A DNA stretch of 64,000 bases from Paenibacillus sp. FSL R5-0912 (GTDB taxonomy: Bacteria; Bacillota; Bacilli; Paenibacillales; Paenibacillaceae). Shown here piece by piece: positions 45,095-54,460 of the stretch. Under the pieces are notes generated by a model. That model worked only from the letters and a program-made list of their open reading frames with translations, made no database searches and was not told the origin of the DNA. Positions within the stretch are counted from its first letter, which is position 1; the number at the start of each line of letters is the position of its first letter. The stretch is taken from the NCBI RefSeq assembly GCF_000758605.1, contig NZ_CP009282.1, forward strand, positions 2,108,001 through 2,172,000, read 5' to 3'. The translations under genes were made by a program, and so were the position numbers.

Positions 45095-45427
45095 TAGTAG
45101 CCTCCTAAAAGGTTTGTGGGCATAGACCTGCTGAACTTCTTCGTACAGAACTTGCTTCGGAAGCTTATGCTCAGAGTTTTGATAACAGGTGTCATTAGCA
45201 TAGCTTAAATCACGATGGTTGTCTTGGATAATCTGTGAGGAATTGTTTGACCGGAAGCTGACTCCAAACTTTGTCGAAAATTGCAAAAAAATGATGCAAA
45301 AACAATTAAAATTTATTATAATTAAAGCTATTATAATTTCAACTTTATATAATTTGGTTAGAAGTAGGGGATCCACATTATTTTAGCCCACGAATCGCAA
45401 AGTGCGGAGAAATGGCACCGCAGAATA
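45095..45427. other. A/T-rich divergent intergenic region
   Basis: 333 bases between the lipoprotein and GGDEF genes. Three TATAAT boxes lie at 45317, 45332 and 45348 on the plus strand, none with a good -35. On the minus strand GCTATGCTAAT could be an extended -10 of the lipoprotein gene. No gene or strong hairpin was seen. Confidence 0.45.
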
Positions 45428-46513
45428 TTGAACGGATACTGGATTGTTGTGCTCTGTATGCTGGCAGCCCAATTTATTTTTATGCTGTCCTCCCACTCCT
45501 TTGAAACTAAGACCATCCTCATTCCCAGTAAGGGCCACTTATTCATCGCCTGTAATCTGATGATCATTATAGCTATGGCTTCCGCCGAGATTTGGCTGCG
45601 TAAGTCGCAGCATTATCATAAGCAGGCCATTGTGATCAGCGGGTTTATCGTTTCTTATCTGATGTATTTTGTGCTGGAACCTTTTGTAGACGGTGCCCAG
45701 ATGACACTTATGATGCCGATTATGATTGCCCTGATCTATTTCGACCAGCGGGTGCTGCACTATCTCGGGGTATTTAGCACGCTATTCTATAGCGGAATTT
45801 ATTTCGGGCTTGAGCGGCCGTTGCTGGACAAACCGTTGCTGGAGTTTCTGATCGTAGAATGTGCGTTTATTGTGTTCGCCGTGATGACGCAGGCTGTCAT
45901 TGTCAGGGCCCGTGAGACCCGCGAATATCTGGAGCAATTGACCAAGTCGGAGCAGGGGCTGATGGTGGAACGGGCGATTTCCGACAAGCTGCTGAAGACC
46001 GATGCGCTTACCGGCCTGTACAATCACAAAACCTTTCATGAATATCTGGATTCGCTGCTGGAGCAGTGCTCGAGCAACGGGCTGAGGCTGCAACTGGCGC
46101 TGTTTGATATCGACAACTTCAAGCGTGTCAATGATACGTACGGACACTGGGTCGGCGATCTCGTGCTTAAGGAGGTGGCAGCGAAGGTGAATGGTCTGAT
46201 CGGGTTGAATGATTTCGCGGCGAGATACGGCGGGGAAGAGTTCGCGGTGATTTTTACGGATAAAAGCTTTCAGGAAGCCTATGCTGCCGTCGAGGAGATG
46301 CGGGTAGGTATAGCTGCTATGGAGCATCCATACGCCGGAGGCAAGCCGATTACGGTCAGTATCGGGTTCTGCGATTATCAGCTGGGGGACGGCAAGGAAA
46401 TGCTGTTCCGCAAGACGGACGAAGCGCTCTACAGTGCCAAGCGTGGCGGCAAAAATGCTGTCGTCACGGCTGCTGTCACCCATGGCGATGATCCGATGGT
46501 GTCCTATGCGTAA
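45428..46513 (+). CDS. Membrane diguanylate cyclase (GGDEF)
   Basis: 361 aa with five or six N-terminal membrane helices (about 1-165), a short linker helix and a C-terminal GGDEF domain with active-site ARYGGEEF and DIDNFKRVNDTYGH. GGEEF is a catalytically competent variant. The start is uncertain: the TTG at 45428 has only a distant GGAG. A single-gene unit ended by the hairpin at 46545. It is the second c-di-GMP synthase candidate in the window. Confidence 0.88.
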   Translation: MNGYWIVVLCMLAAQFIFMLSSHSFETKTILIPSKGHLFIACNLMIIIAMASAEIWLRKSQHYHKQAIVISGFIVSYLMYFVLEPFVDGAQMTLMMPIMIALIYFDQRVLHYLGVFSTLFYSGIYFGLERPLLDKPLLEFLIVECAFIVFAVMTQAVIVRARETREYLEQLTKSEQGLMVERAISDKLLKTDALTGLYNHKTFHEYLDSLLEQCSSNGLRLQLALFDIDNFKRVNDTYGHWVGDLVLKEVAAKVNGLIGLNDFAARYGGEEFAVIFTDKSFQEAYAAVEEMRVGIAAMEHPYAGGKPITVSIGFCDYQLGDGKEMLFRKTDEALYSAKRGGKNAVVTAAVTHGDDPMVSYA

Positions 46514-46544
46514 TTATTAGTTTAAAAAATTTTTTAATTACAAC

Positions 46545-46584
46545 AAACCCCCAGTATCCGGTATAATCCGGGGATTGGGGGTTT
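46545..46584. terminator. Bidirectional terminator
   Basis: AAACCCCCA...CCGG pairs with CCGG...TTGGGGGTTT, with A/T runs on both sides (TTTAAAAAATTTTTTAA to the left). It serves the convergent GGDEF and YvlD-like genes. Confidence 0.8.
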
Positions 46585-46634
46585 CGTTGTGTGCTGAAAC
46601 GGATACCCGTCCCCTAAGGACGGTTTAGCCGGTT

Positions 46635-46982
46635 CTACTTGGCCGCTTCAAACGGAGTGGATACCGGCAGGAAGAGGTCGATAATGCCAATGACCAGGGC
46701 TGCGAGCAGCGCTCCAAGAATGGTGACACTGACTCCGCTCACAATGAACTGGGCAATCCAGATCACCAGTGCGCTGACCAGGAAACCGACGATACCGCGG
46801 CCGAAGGGTGTTGTTTTTTTGCCGAAAATGCCTTCAACCACCCAGCCGAGCAGAGCTATAACCAGCGCAAGCACAAGAGCGCTCCAGAATCCCCCGACTG
46901 TGAACTGCGGGACAATCCAGCCGACCACCATCAGAACGATTGCAGCGACCACGAAACGTACCACATGACCTAAGAATTTCAC
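46635..46982 (-). CDS. YvlD-like small membrane protein (phage holin superfamily IV type)
   Basis: 115 aa, almost entirely four hydrophobic helices (about 6-27, 31-50, 58-82 and 85-107), with GWIVPQFTVGGFWSAL typical of YvlD/DUF-type holin-like proteins. The GTG start has AAAGGAGG 8-9 bases upstream. No endolysin or phage genes lie nearby, so it is a chromosomal envelope protein and not a phage holin. Function unknown. Confidence 0.85.
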   Translation of the reverse strand: MKFLGHVVRFVVAAIVLMVVGWIVPQFTVGGFWSALVLALVIALLGWVVEGIFGKKTTPFGRGIVGFLVSALVIWIAQFIVSGVSVTILGALLAALVIGIIDLFLPVSTPFEAAK

Positions 46983-47135
46983 CTAAATTAACCTCCTTTG
47001 GCGTTCGCGTAAGGATATGTGCGTTGTTATTGTGGCCCGCAGCCGCTTTTCTATGCCCAGAAATCATACCCAAATAGCGAAAATGGGCTGAATTAGGTAT
47101 AATGTAACCATCTATGAAGGGAGCTGTGACAGTAA

Positions 47136-49502
47136 TTGGACGACAAAATTTTGCATACGCTTGAATATCGCAAGATTTTAAATAAATTGATGCAGTATAC
47201 GCAGACACCAATGGGACGACTGACTGCCGAATCGCTGAAGCCCTCCGGAGATTTCGAAGGAGTGAAGCTGCTCCTGCAGGCTACGGATGAGGCTGCTAAT
47301 GTTGACCGGCTGAAGGGGATTCCTTCCTTCCGCAGTGTGACTGACATCAAGCCCGCCTTGAAACGCGCTTCGATCGGCGGAATGCTCGGCACCGTGGAAC
47401 TGCTCTCTGTCGGCAACACCATCGGCGGAGCCCGCCGAGTGAAGCGGTTCCTCGGGGCGATGCATGAGGATGAGAAGATTCCTACTCTCTTCGCCCAGAG
47501 CGATCTGCTCTCGGAGCAGAAGCATGTGGAGGATGCCATCCGCCTGTGTATTGACGAGAATGCGGATGTAATGGACTCGGCCAGTACAGAGCTAGCCTCC
47601 ATCCGCCGGGAGCTGCGCGGCGGCGAGACCCGCATCCGCGAGAAGCTGGATTCCATGATCCGCTCCTCTTCGGTATCGAAGATGCTGCAGGATCAGCTTG
47701 TGACGATCCGTGGTGACCGGTTTGTCATTCCGGTCAAAGCGGAGTACCGTGCCCATTTCGGCGGCATTGTGCATGATCAGTCCGGCTCCGGGGCGACGCT
47801 GTTCATTGAGCCGGAATCGATTGTGGCGATGAACAACAAGCTGCGCGAGACACGGCTGCGCGAGGAGCGGGAGATCGAGATCATCCTGCATCGCCTGACG
47901 GCACTTGTCGGCGATATTGCCGAAGAGATGGCTTATGATATCGATATTCTCGGGGAACTCGATTTCATCTTCGCCAAGGCACGCCTGGCACGTGACATGA
48001 AGGCTACCCAGCCGCGTATGAATGACCGCGGCTACCTGCGCCTGCGCAAAGGGCGCCATCCGCTCATTCCTGCGGAGCAGGTCGTGCCGCTGGATGTGGA
48101 GCTGGGCAACCATTACAGCTCGATTATCGTGACCGGCCCGAATACCGGCGGGAAGACGGTTACCCTGAAGACCATCGGTCTCCTCAGCCTGATGTCGATG
48201 TCAGGATTGTTCATTCCGGCAGAGGAAGGCAGCCAGATGTGCGTCTTCGATGCGATCTATGCCGACATTGGCGATGAGCAGAGTATTGAGCAGAGCTTAA
48301 GTACGTTCTCCAGCCATATGACCAATATTATCTCCATCCTGAAGAGAATGACGCCGAAGAGTCTGATTCTGCTCGATGAAGTGGGAGCAGGAACGGATCC
48401 GGCGGAGGGATCGGCCCTGGCGATTGCCATTCTGGAGAATATCCACCGTACAGAATGCCGGATGGTGGCAACTACGCATTACAGCGAGCTGAAGGCTTAC
48501 GCCTACGAGCGCAAAGGCGTCATCAATGCCAGTATGGAGTTTGATGTGGCCAGCCTGAGTCCTACCTACCGGTTGCTGATCGGTGTGCCGGGACGAAGCA
48601 ATGCGTTCGCCATTGCCGAGCGCCTCGGGCTGCCGAATGCCATTCTTGAGCATGCGCGCGGCGAAGTCAAGGAAGAAGACATGCGCGTCGAGCACATGAT
48701 CGCTTCCCTGGAAGAGAACCGCCTCACCGCAGAGAATGAGCGTGAACGGGCCGAGGGTCTGCGCCGCGAAGCGGAAGAATTCCGCAAGCGGCAGCAGCTG
48801 GAGCTGGAGAAGCTGGAAGGCCAGCGCGACAAACGTCTGGAGAAGGCGGAGAAGGATGCCAGCGATATTCTCGCCAAGGCGCGTAAGGAAGCCGAGGAGA
48901 TCATCAGTGACCTCCGCCGCCTGGCAATGGAGGAAGGGGCGTCCGTCAAGGAGCATAAGCTGATCGAAGCCCGCCGAAGACTGGATGAAGCGGAGCCTGC
49001 ACCGCGCAAGAAGGTTATCGCCCGCAGCAGTACCAAGGCGCCGCGGAAGATTCAGCCCGGAGATGAAGTCAAGGTGGCTAATGTGAATCAGAAGGGTCTT
49101 GTTGTAGAGCTGAGCGGTGCCAAGGAAGCCGTGGTGCAGTTCGGCATCATGAAGATGAAGGTTAATCTGAGTGATCTGGAGTTCCTGGCCTCCGCACCGG
49201 ATTCGCCTCCCCCGGCTCTGCGCCGGGCTACGACAGTCAAGCGTACGCGGGATGAGAATGTCCGCATCGAGCTCGATCTGCGCGGGGCCAATCTGGAAGA
49301 GGCCATTATGGAAACCGACCGTTTCATCGACGAAGCATTCCTCGGCAATCTGGGGCAGATTTCGATTATCCACGGCAAAGGCACGGGGGTATTGCGGACG
49401 GGGATTCAGGAATATCTGCGCAAGCATAAGCATATCAAAAGCTATCGGCTCGGGAATTACAACGAAGGCGGCGCGGGCGTAACCGTGGCTGAACTGCAGT
49501 AG
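47136..49502 (+). CDS. mutS2: Endonuclease MutS2
   Basis: 788 aa. A MutS-like core and clamp region precede the ATPase with Walker A GPNTGGKTVT near residue 333 and LILLDEVGAGTDP. A charged coiled coil (about 520-620) and a C-terminal Smr nuclease domain (ELDLRG and HGKGTGVLR, about 710-788) follow. MutS2 acts on recombination intermediates and, in B. subtilis, on collided ribosomes. The start is the TTG at 47136, giving the expected N-terminus; AAGGGAG lies 12 bases upstream. In B. subtilis it is close to zapA, which here is 11 kb away. Confidence 0.95.
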   Translation: MDDKILHTLEYRKILNKLMQYTQTPMGRLTAESLKPSGDFEGVKLLLQATDEAANVDRLKGIPSFRSVTDIKPALKRASIGGMLGTVELLSVGNTIGGARRVKRFLGAMHEDEKIPTLFAQSDLLSEQKHVEDAIRLCIDENADVMDSASTELASIRRELRGGETRIREKLDSMIRSSSVSKMLQDQLVTIRGDRFVIPVKAEYRAHFGGIVHDQSGSGATLFIEPESIVAMNNKLRETRLREEREIEIILHRLTALVGDIAEEMAYDIDILGELDFIFAKARLARDMKATQPRMNDRGYLRLRKGRHPLIPAEQVVPLDVELGNHYSSIIVTGPNTGGKTVTLKTIGLLSLMSMSGLFIPAEEGSQMCVFDAIYADIGDEQSIEQSLSTFSSHMTNIISILKRMTPKSLILLDEVGAGTDPAEGSALAIAILENIHRTECRMVATTHYSELKAYAYERKGVINASMEFDVASLSPTYRLLIGVPGRSNAFAIAERLGLPNAILEHARGEVKEEDMRVEHMIASLEENRLTAENERERAEGLRREAEEFRKRQQLELEKLEGQRDKRLEKAEKDASDILAKARKEAEEIISDLRRLAMEEGASVKEHKLIEARRRLDEAEPAPRKKVIARSSTKAPRKIQPGDEVKVANVNQKGLVVELSGAKEAVVQFGIMKMKVNLSDLEFLASAPDSPPPALRRATTVKRTRDENVRIELDLRGANLEEAIMETDRFIDEAFLGNLGQISIIHGKGTGVLRTGIQEYLRKHKHIKSYRLGNYNEGGAGVTVAELQ

Positions 49503-49526
49503 CGTCCGGCAGAAAGAGGGGGAAGT

Positions 49527-49946
49527 ATGCAAGATAATATTGATCTTTTGCTGGATCATCCGCTGGGAGCGCTGCTCGGCTACTTCACAGTGGCCATATT
49601 GGGTCTGGTGGTATTCCTGTCCTTCTTTGAAATGGTGACTAAATACAACTGCTGGGAAGAAATCCGCAAGGGGAATGTGGCCGTAGCGATGGCAACCGGG
49701 GGCAAAATCTTCGGCATCTGCAATATTCTGCGCTTCAGCATTGAAGCGGGAGCATCGATCTATGAGACGATGAAATGGTCGGCTGTGGGTTTCCTCCTGC
49801 TGCTGCTGGCGTACTTCCTGTTTGAATTTCTAACCCCCGTCTTTTCGATTGATGACGAGATTGCCGCGGATAACCGGGCCGTGGGACTGACAGCAATGCT
49901 GATCTCCGTTTCATTGTCCTATGTCATCGGTGCTGCTATATTTTAA
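49527..49946 (+). CDS. DUF350 membrane protein (YshE-like)
   Basis: 139 aa with four hydrophobic helices (about 13-36, 48-66, 81-103 and 116-138) and the DUF350 pattern NVAVAMATGGKIFG. GGGGG lies 7-8 bases before the ATG. It follows mutS2 by 24 bases, as yshE follows mutSB in B. subtilis, so the pair is syntenic. Function unknown. Confidence 0.85.
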   Translation: MQDNIDLLLDHPLGALLGYFTVAILGLVVFLSFFEMVTKYNCWEEIRKGNVAVAMATGGKIFGICNILRFSIEAGASIYETMKWSAVGFLLLLLAYFLFEFLTPVFSIDDEIAADNRAVGLTAMLISVSLSYVIGAAIF

Positions 49947-49964
49947 TTTAGGGAGCAGGGAAAT

Positions 49965-50045
49965 ATGAAGATTCTGGTTCGGGTTCTGTTCATTTCCGCT
50001 CTGGCGTTTATAGCGGCCGGGATTATATATTTATTGATGCACTGA
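49965..50045 (+). CDS. 26-aa single-helix membrane peptide
   Basis: MKILVRVLFISALAFIAAGI... is one amphipathic start plus one hydrophobic helix, ending in LLMH. GGGAGCAGGG lies just upstream, and the ORF fits neatly between the DUF350 and zinc-ribbon genes. A small membrane protein is plausible; chance cannot be excluded at this length. Confidence 0.55.
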   Translation: MKILVRVLFISALAFIAAGIIYLLMH

Positions 50046-50082
50046 ATTGAACCTAATGTGAGGAACGAAGGAGATTATACAG

Positions 50083-50631
50083 ATGGAAACGACAGTATGT
50101 CCTTGGTGCCATACCGAGATTGTATGGGATGAGGAGTTTGGTCCGGAGGACACTTGTCCTCATTGCAATAATGAGCTTAGCGGTTACCGCACAATTACAA
50201 TAGGCGCTGACGATCTTGAAGATGAAGAGGTAGACCCAGAGGATGCTTCCGTAGATGAAGAGGTCAGTGACGAGGGTCTGTGGGATGACGAAGGTGACCA
50301 GGATAGTGTGGTTCCCATATTTAATACCCTGGTCCAGTTCGGCGATGATTATGATCTGACGCGTTATGAGCAGAGTGTCTCCAGCTTGCTGGCTGCGCAG
50401 CTGGAAGCGCCAGAATGTCCACAATGCCATGAGCTGATGATTCACTCGGGCACACAGCAGGTAAGCGGATTTTCCCCGGCAACGCCAGAAGCGCTTGGTG
50501 GTGGACCGGTGCTTAAGCCGCCATTCTCGCTGAATCTGTTCGTATGTCCTTCCTGCTTCCATGTGCAGCATAGCCTGGCGCAGGAAGACCGCATTCAGCT
50601 TGTACGCAATCTCAGCACTGCATCGGAATAA
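50083..50631 (+). CDS. Zinc-ribbon protein with acidic linker, function unknown
   Basis: 182 aa. An N-terminal zinc ribbon (CPWC...CPHC, residues 6-26) is followed by a very acidic linker (about 45-75). A C-terminal part holds a second split zinc ribbon (CPQC near 107 and CPSC near 155). Eight cysteines in four CxxC pairs would bind two zinc ions. GAAGGAG precedes the ATG. I do not recognise a named family; a nucleic-acid or protein adaptor role is a guess. Confidence 0.75.
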   Translation: METTVCPWCHTEIVWDEEFGPEDTCPHCNNELSGYRTITIGADDLEDEEVDPEDASVDEEVSDEGLWDDEGDQDSVVPIFNTLVQFGDDYDLTRYEQSVSSLLAAQLEAPECPQCHELMIHSGTQQVSGFSPATPEALGGGPVLKPPFSLNLFVCPSCFHVQHSLAQEDRIQLVRNLSTASE

Positions 50632-50660
50632 GCTTGAAATTCATGCTTTCCCTGTAATTT

Positions 50661-50688
50661 GGACATGTTATGTTTACATGAGATGTCC
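50661..50688. promoter_or_regulatory. Inverted repeat upstream of an MFS gene
   Basis: GGACATGT...ACATG-AG-ATGTCC forms a dyad 22 bases before the MFS start codon. It could be an operator or a weak hairpin over the leader. Confidence 0.4.
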
Positions 50689-50709
50689 AGAATAGCAGGG
50701 AGGTATAGC

Positions 50710-51930
50710 ATGAGGAGGTTATTACGGAACCAGGTAGCGCTGCTGCTTGCCGTGGGCGGGCTTTACCTGCTGGCAACGGTGCTGGCAGGTACTTTTTTGA
50801 ACGTATATTTATGGAAAAGCCGGCAGAATTTCGCCATGATCGGCTGGTTTACGGTTGCCCAGCAGCTCGCAGTCGGACTAAGCTTCTGGCTGGGCGGCAA
50901 ATGGGTGAAGGAGCATAACAAAATGAATGCCCTGCGGCTGGGAATTGCCGTTTCGGGCTTTTTTTATTTGCTGGTGCTCTGGCTGCGCGGAGAAGCGGTG
51001 CATTATATCTGGCCGCTGGGACTCATTCTCGGTCTTTCGATCGGGTTCTACTGGCTGGCTTTTAATATTGTTTTCTTTGAGATTACCGAGGCGGGCAACC
51101 GCGATTTCTTCAACGGCTGGATGGGACTGCTGGGTTCGCTGATGGGCATCGTCGGTCCGTGGGTATCCGGTAGTCTGATCTCCTTATGGCACGGGGACAA
51201 GGGCTACCGTATTGTGTTTATCCTGTCACTGTGTGTCTATGGAGTGGCTGCTGTAATCAGCTTTGGGCTGGAGAAGCGGCCTCGCGGCGGAACCTACCTG
51301 TGGCTGGAACCCTGGCGCGAGCTTAGCCGCAAGGAGAGTCCATGGCGGCCCGCTGCGGCGGCACTGCTGTTCCAGGGAGTACGGGAGGGCGTATTCTCGT
51401 TCCTGATCGGACTGCTGGTCTATATTGCGGCCCGTCAGGAGAGTAAGGTTGGGCAGTTCGCGCTGATAACCTCGGCCGTTTCTTTGATCAGCTACTATGT
51501 GGCGGGTAAACGGTTCAAGCCCGGAACCCGTTCCAAAGGGATGCTGGCCGGCAGTCTGCTGCTGATCGCGTTCATTCTGCCGCTTATGTGGAAGGTGAAT
51601 TACGCCGCGCTGTTAATTATGGGAATTGGAACCTCGCTGTGTATCCCGCTCTATATGCTGCCGATGACGTCTACCAGCTTCGACCTGATGGGTGTCTCTG
51701 AAGAGAGTGCCGGCAAACGGGTGGAGCTGGTTGTGCTGAGGGAGTTGAGTCTAATGACAGGGCGGCTGACGGGGCTGCTTGTGTTCATCGCTGTGCTGTC
51801 GGTCAATCAGTCCCCGCAGGCTGTCACTCTACTAATGCTGCTCCTGGGTACGGCTCCGCTGGGGAGCTGGCTGGTGCTGCGGCGGTTGCTTAAGCAAGGA
51901 GCCGGGCTTAAGCATAACAAGATAACTTGA
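50710..51930 (+). CDS. MFS transporter
   Basis: 406 aa from the ATG at 50710 (AGGGAGG 6 bases upstream; the frame opens earlier without a site). There are about 12 hydrophobic helices with charged cytoplasmic loops, KWVKEHNK in loop 2-3, and no obvious substrate signature. It belongs to the major facilitator superfamily by layout. An inverted repeat lies just upstream. Substrate unknown. Confidence 0.8.
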   Translation: MRRLLRNQVALLLAVGGLYLLATVLAGTFLNVYLWKSRQNFAMIGWFTVAQQLAVGLSFWLGGKWVKEHNKMNALRLGIAVSGFFYLLVLWLRGEAVHYIWPLGLILGLSIGFYWLAFNIVFFEITEAGNRDFFNGWMGLLGSLMGIVGPWVSGSLISLWHGDKGYRIVFILSLCVYGVAAVISFGLEKRPRGGTYLWLEPWRELSRKESPWRPAAAALLFQGVREGVFSFLIGLLVYIAARQESKVGQFALITSAVSLISYYVAGKRFKPGTRSKGMLAGSLLLIAFILPLMWKVNYAALLIMGIGTSLCIPLYMLPMTSTSFDLMGVSEESAGKRVELVVLRELSLMTGRLTGLLVFIAVLSVNQSPQAVTLLMLLLGTAPLGSWLVLRRLLKQGAGLKHNKIT

Positions 51931-52012
51931 GCTGAACAGATCCGGGTGCAGGTGCTGAACCGGCTTGGATCTAGCCGGGATATCCTGCTACAAATGTTAT
52001 TTATGAGGAGGC

Positions 52013-53689
52013 ATGGCATCCTTGGCCAAGAAAAAAAGCTACAGCCTAAGGACAACGGTAGCGGTGATGGTATCTGCCGTCGTAGTCCTGGTGCTGCTGG
52101 TCTTATATATTATATTCCGCAATCAGATTATTCCCCAGACCCGGCATGCGCTGGAGGATAAGGCCATTACGATTGCCCGCACGATTGCCCTGATGCCGCT
52201 GCTCTCAGAGGGCTTAAGCAAAGGGGACAGCAAGGGGATTCAAGCCTATACCTCCAAAATTACACGCCGCAATGATATATTGTTTGTAGTGGTGATGGAT
52301 ATGAACAGCATCCGGTATTCTCATCCGGATGCCTACAAGGTTGGGCTGCCCTTCGTGGGAGGCGGGCAGGAGGCTGCGCTGCGCGGACAAGAGAGCATCT
52401 CCGAAGGAACAGGAACGCTCGGAAATTCGCTGAGGGCATTCGTGCCGGTCTTTGACGGCAGAGGTCATCAGCTCGGGGTCGTAGTAGCTGGACTGTCGAT
52501 GGACAGGGTGCAGCGTCTGGTCAGGCAGAATGAATGGACGATTATTGCCATTCTGGTCTCAGGCGCGCTGCTTGGAGCCGGAGGCGCCTTTGTTCTGGCC
52601 AGGAGGATCAAGCAAATGATATTCGGCATGGAGCCTGCCGATATTTCCAGACTCCTGCAGGAACGCAGCGCCATGCTGGAGTCCATTCGCGAGGGGATTA
52701 TTGCGATTGACCAGGAAGCGCGCATTACGCTTATCAATATGGAAGCGCACCGGCTTCTCAAGGCGGCAGGGATCAACGGCGCTGTTGTAAACCGGCAGAT
52801 TGCCGATTATTGGCCAGAGCTGCGTCTGGAGCATGTGCTGGCCAGCGGGGAAGGCAGGCAGGACCAGGAGCTGGAGCTGGGCGGTATCTCCCTGCTCGTA
52901 AGCAGCCTGCCGGTCCGCGTAGGCGGCGAGATTGCCGGAGCCATCGCTACATTTCGTGACAAGACTGAGCTGGCAGTTCTGGCCGAACGGCTGTCGGGTA
53001 TTTCTGTCTATGCAGACGCCTTGCGGGCAGGTGCCCATGAATTCATGAACAAGCTGCATGTGATTATGGGCATGACGCATATGGGCTTATATGACGAGCT
53101 GCAGCAGTATATTCTGGGAACGGCAAATAACTACCAGCAGGAGATCGGGGCCATCACGAGACAGATTAAGGACCCGGCTATGGCGGGTTTTCTGCTGGGT
53201 AAGCTGAGCCGGGCGCGCGAGACGGGAATTGAACTGCTGCTGACTGCGGACAGTTATCTGCCGGAATCGGCAGATTCGCAGGTTATTCATGAGCTGATTA
53301 CGATTGCCGGGAATTTGCTGGACAATGCGATGGAAGCGCTGGGCGGCCCGGGACCTGATGAACACAGCAGCGATGTATACAGCAGAGATGTACACGGCAG
53401 AGATGTACACAGTAATAAGCGGATCGGGCTTGCTTTTCACTATGAAGAGGGAAGGCTGCTGTGTGAGGTTAGCGACAACGGCCCGGGGATTCCGGAGGCA
53501 CTCCGGGAGCAGATATTCGTCCAGGGCTTCTCCTCCAAGGGGGAACACCGGGGAATCGGACTGTATTTGGTCAGGAAGAGTGTAGATAAACTGCAGGGAC
53601 ATCTTCAGATTGCCGCCTGCGGCGGCGGGCAGGGAACCACGTTCATCGTTGATGTGCCATATGCTGCAAAGGGTGAGGAGAGCCAATGA
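52013..53689 (+). CDS. Sensor histidine kinase, DcuS/CitA type
   Basis: 558 aa: a helix near 16-38, an extracytoplasmic PDC/CitA-like sensor (about 40-175), a second helix near 178-198, a cytoplasmic PAS (about 215-320) and a kinase core with His342 in HEFMNKLHVIMGM, the SPOB-type motif of this family. The ATPase has NLLDNAMEAL and NGPGI boxes. An inserted repeat, DVYSRDVHGRDV, lies between these boxes. GAGGAGG precedes the ATG. Relatives sense C4-dicarboxylates or citrate. Confidence 0.9.
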   Translation: MASLAKKKSYSLRTTVAVMVSAVVVLVLLVLYIIFRNQIIPQTRHALEDKAITIARTIALMPLLSEGLSKGDSKGIQAYTSKITRRNDILFVVVMDMNSIRYSHPDAYKVGLPFVGGGQEAALRGQESISEGTGTLGNSLRAFVPVFDGRGHQLGVVVAGLSMDRVQRLVRQNEWTIIAILVSGALLGAGGAFVLARRIKQMIFGMEPADISRLLQERSAMLESIREGIIAIDQEARITLINMEAHRLLKAAGINGAVVNRQIADYWPELRLEHVLASGEGRQDQELELGGISLLVSSLPVRVGGEIAGAIATFRDKTELAVLAERLSGISVYADALRAGAHEFMNKLHVIMGMTHMGLYDELQQYILGTANNYQQEIGAITRQIKDPAMAGFLLGKLSRARETGIELLLTADSYLPESADSQVIHELITIAGNLLDNAMEALGGPGPDEHSSDVYSRDVHGRDVHSNKRIGLAFHYEEGRLLCEVSDNGPGIPEALREQIFVQGFSSKGEHRGIGLYLVRKSVDKLQGHLQIAACGGGQGTTFIVDVPYAAKGEESQ

Positions 53690-54408
53690 ACATTAAAGTG
53701 CTGATTGTAGAAGATGACCCGATGGTAGCGAAATTCAACCGCCATTATCTCGAACAGGTCCAGGGCTTCGAGTTCGCGGGCTGGGCGGCTTCAGGAGATG
53801 AGGCCTTGAAGATGCTGGCGGAACAGGAGATCGATCTCCTGCTGCTGGATATCTATATGCCCGGTACCAGCGGGCTTCAGCTGTTGTCCACGCTCCGGGA
53901 GCAGGGAAGCAAGGCGGATATCATTGTGATCTCCGCCGCCAGCGATAATGCAAGCATCCGTAAGGCGCTGCAGAACGGGGCTGTGGATTACCTGATCAAG
54001 CCATTTGAGTTTGCCCGTTTTCAGGCGGCTTTGTCGGCATACCGCGAAGACTTTCGGTTAATGCACAAGGAACATCTGAGCCAGGAACAGCTGGATAAGC
54101 TGCTGCGCCATTCCGCTCCGGAGGCTGAAGAAGACAAGAGTGGGGCGCAGAGCCTGCCCAAAGGTCTTACCGAAGGCACACTGGAGAGCATCTGGGATAC
54201 GATTAAGCAGCTGCAGAACCCGGTATTCTCCACTGAAGATATCAGCAGCCAGGCGCCGATTTCGCGGATTTCTGTCCGCAAATATCTGGCTTTTCTGACC
54301 GAGGCAGGCATTCTGGAGATGGAGCTCAGCTACGGCGCGGTAGGCAGACCGGTATATATGTACAAGGTGAAGCCGGAGGGGAAGGACTATATAAGTAAAT
54401 ATTTATAA
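53686..54408 (+). CDS. Response regulator, DcuR/CitB type
   Basis: 240 aa: a receiver domain with phospho-acceptor Asp55 (LLLLDIYMPG) and Lys near 105 (YLIKPF), then a winged-helix DNA-binding part (about 160-235). It overlaps the kinase gene as ATGA. Its targets are not adjacent. The nearest metabolically fitting candidate is the fumarate-reductase-like gene at 60486, which has AT-rich direct repeats upstream; that link is inferred. Confidence 0.92.
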   Translation: MNIKVLIVEDDPMVAKFNRHYLEQVQGFEFAGWAASGDEALKMLAEQEIDLLLLDIYMPGTSGLQLLSTLREQGSKADIIVISAASDNASIRKALQNGAVDYLIKPFEFARFQAALSAYREDFRLMHKEHLSQEQLDKLLRHSAPEAEEDKSGAQSLPKGLTEGTLESIWDTIKQLQNPVFSTEDISSQAPISRISVRKYLAFLTEAGILEMELSYGAVGRPVYMYKVKPEGKDYISKYL

Positions 54409-54425
54409 GCGGCAAGCGTGTTAGC

Positions 54426-54449
54426 GGGGACCTTCGGGTCCTTTTTTTA
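54426..54449 (+). terminator. Rho-independent terminator after the DcuR-type gene
   Basis: GGGGACC-TTC-GGGTCC followed by T7. Confidence 0.9.
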
Positions 54450-54460
54450 TTATTGCGGGT

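Noticed and set aside
46635..46982. Prophage holin
   Set aside because: No lysin, capsid or integrase genes nearby; YvlD-like proteins are ordinary chromosomal proteins.
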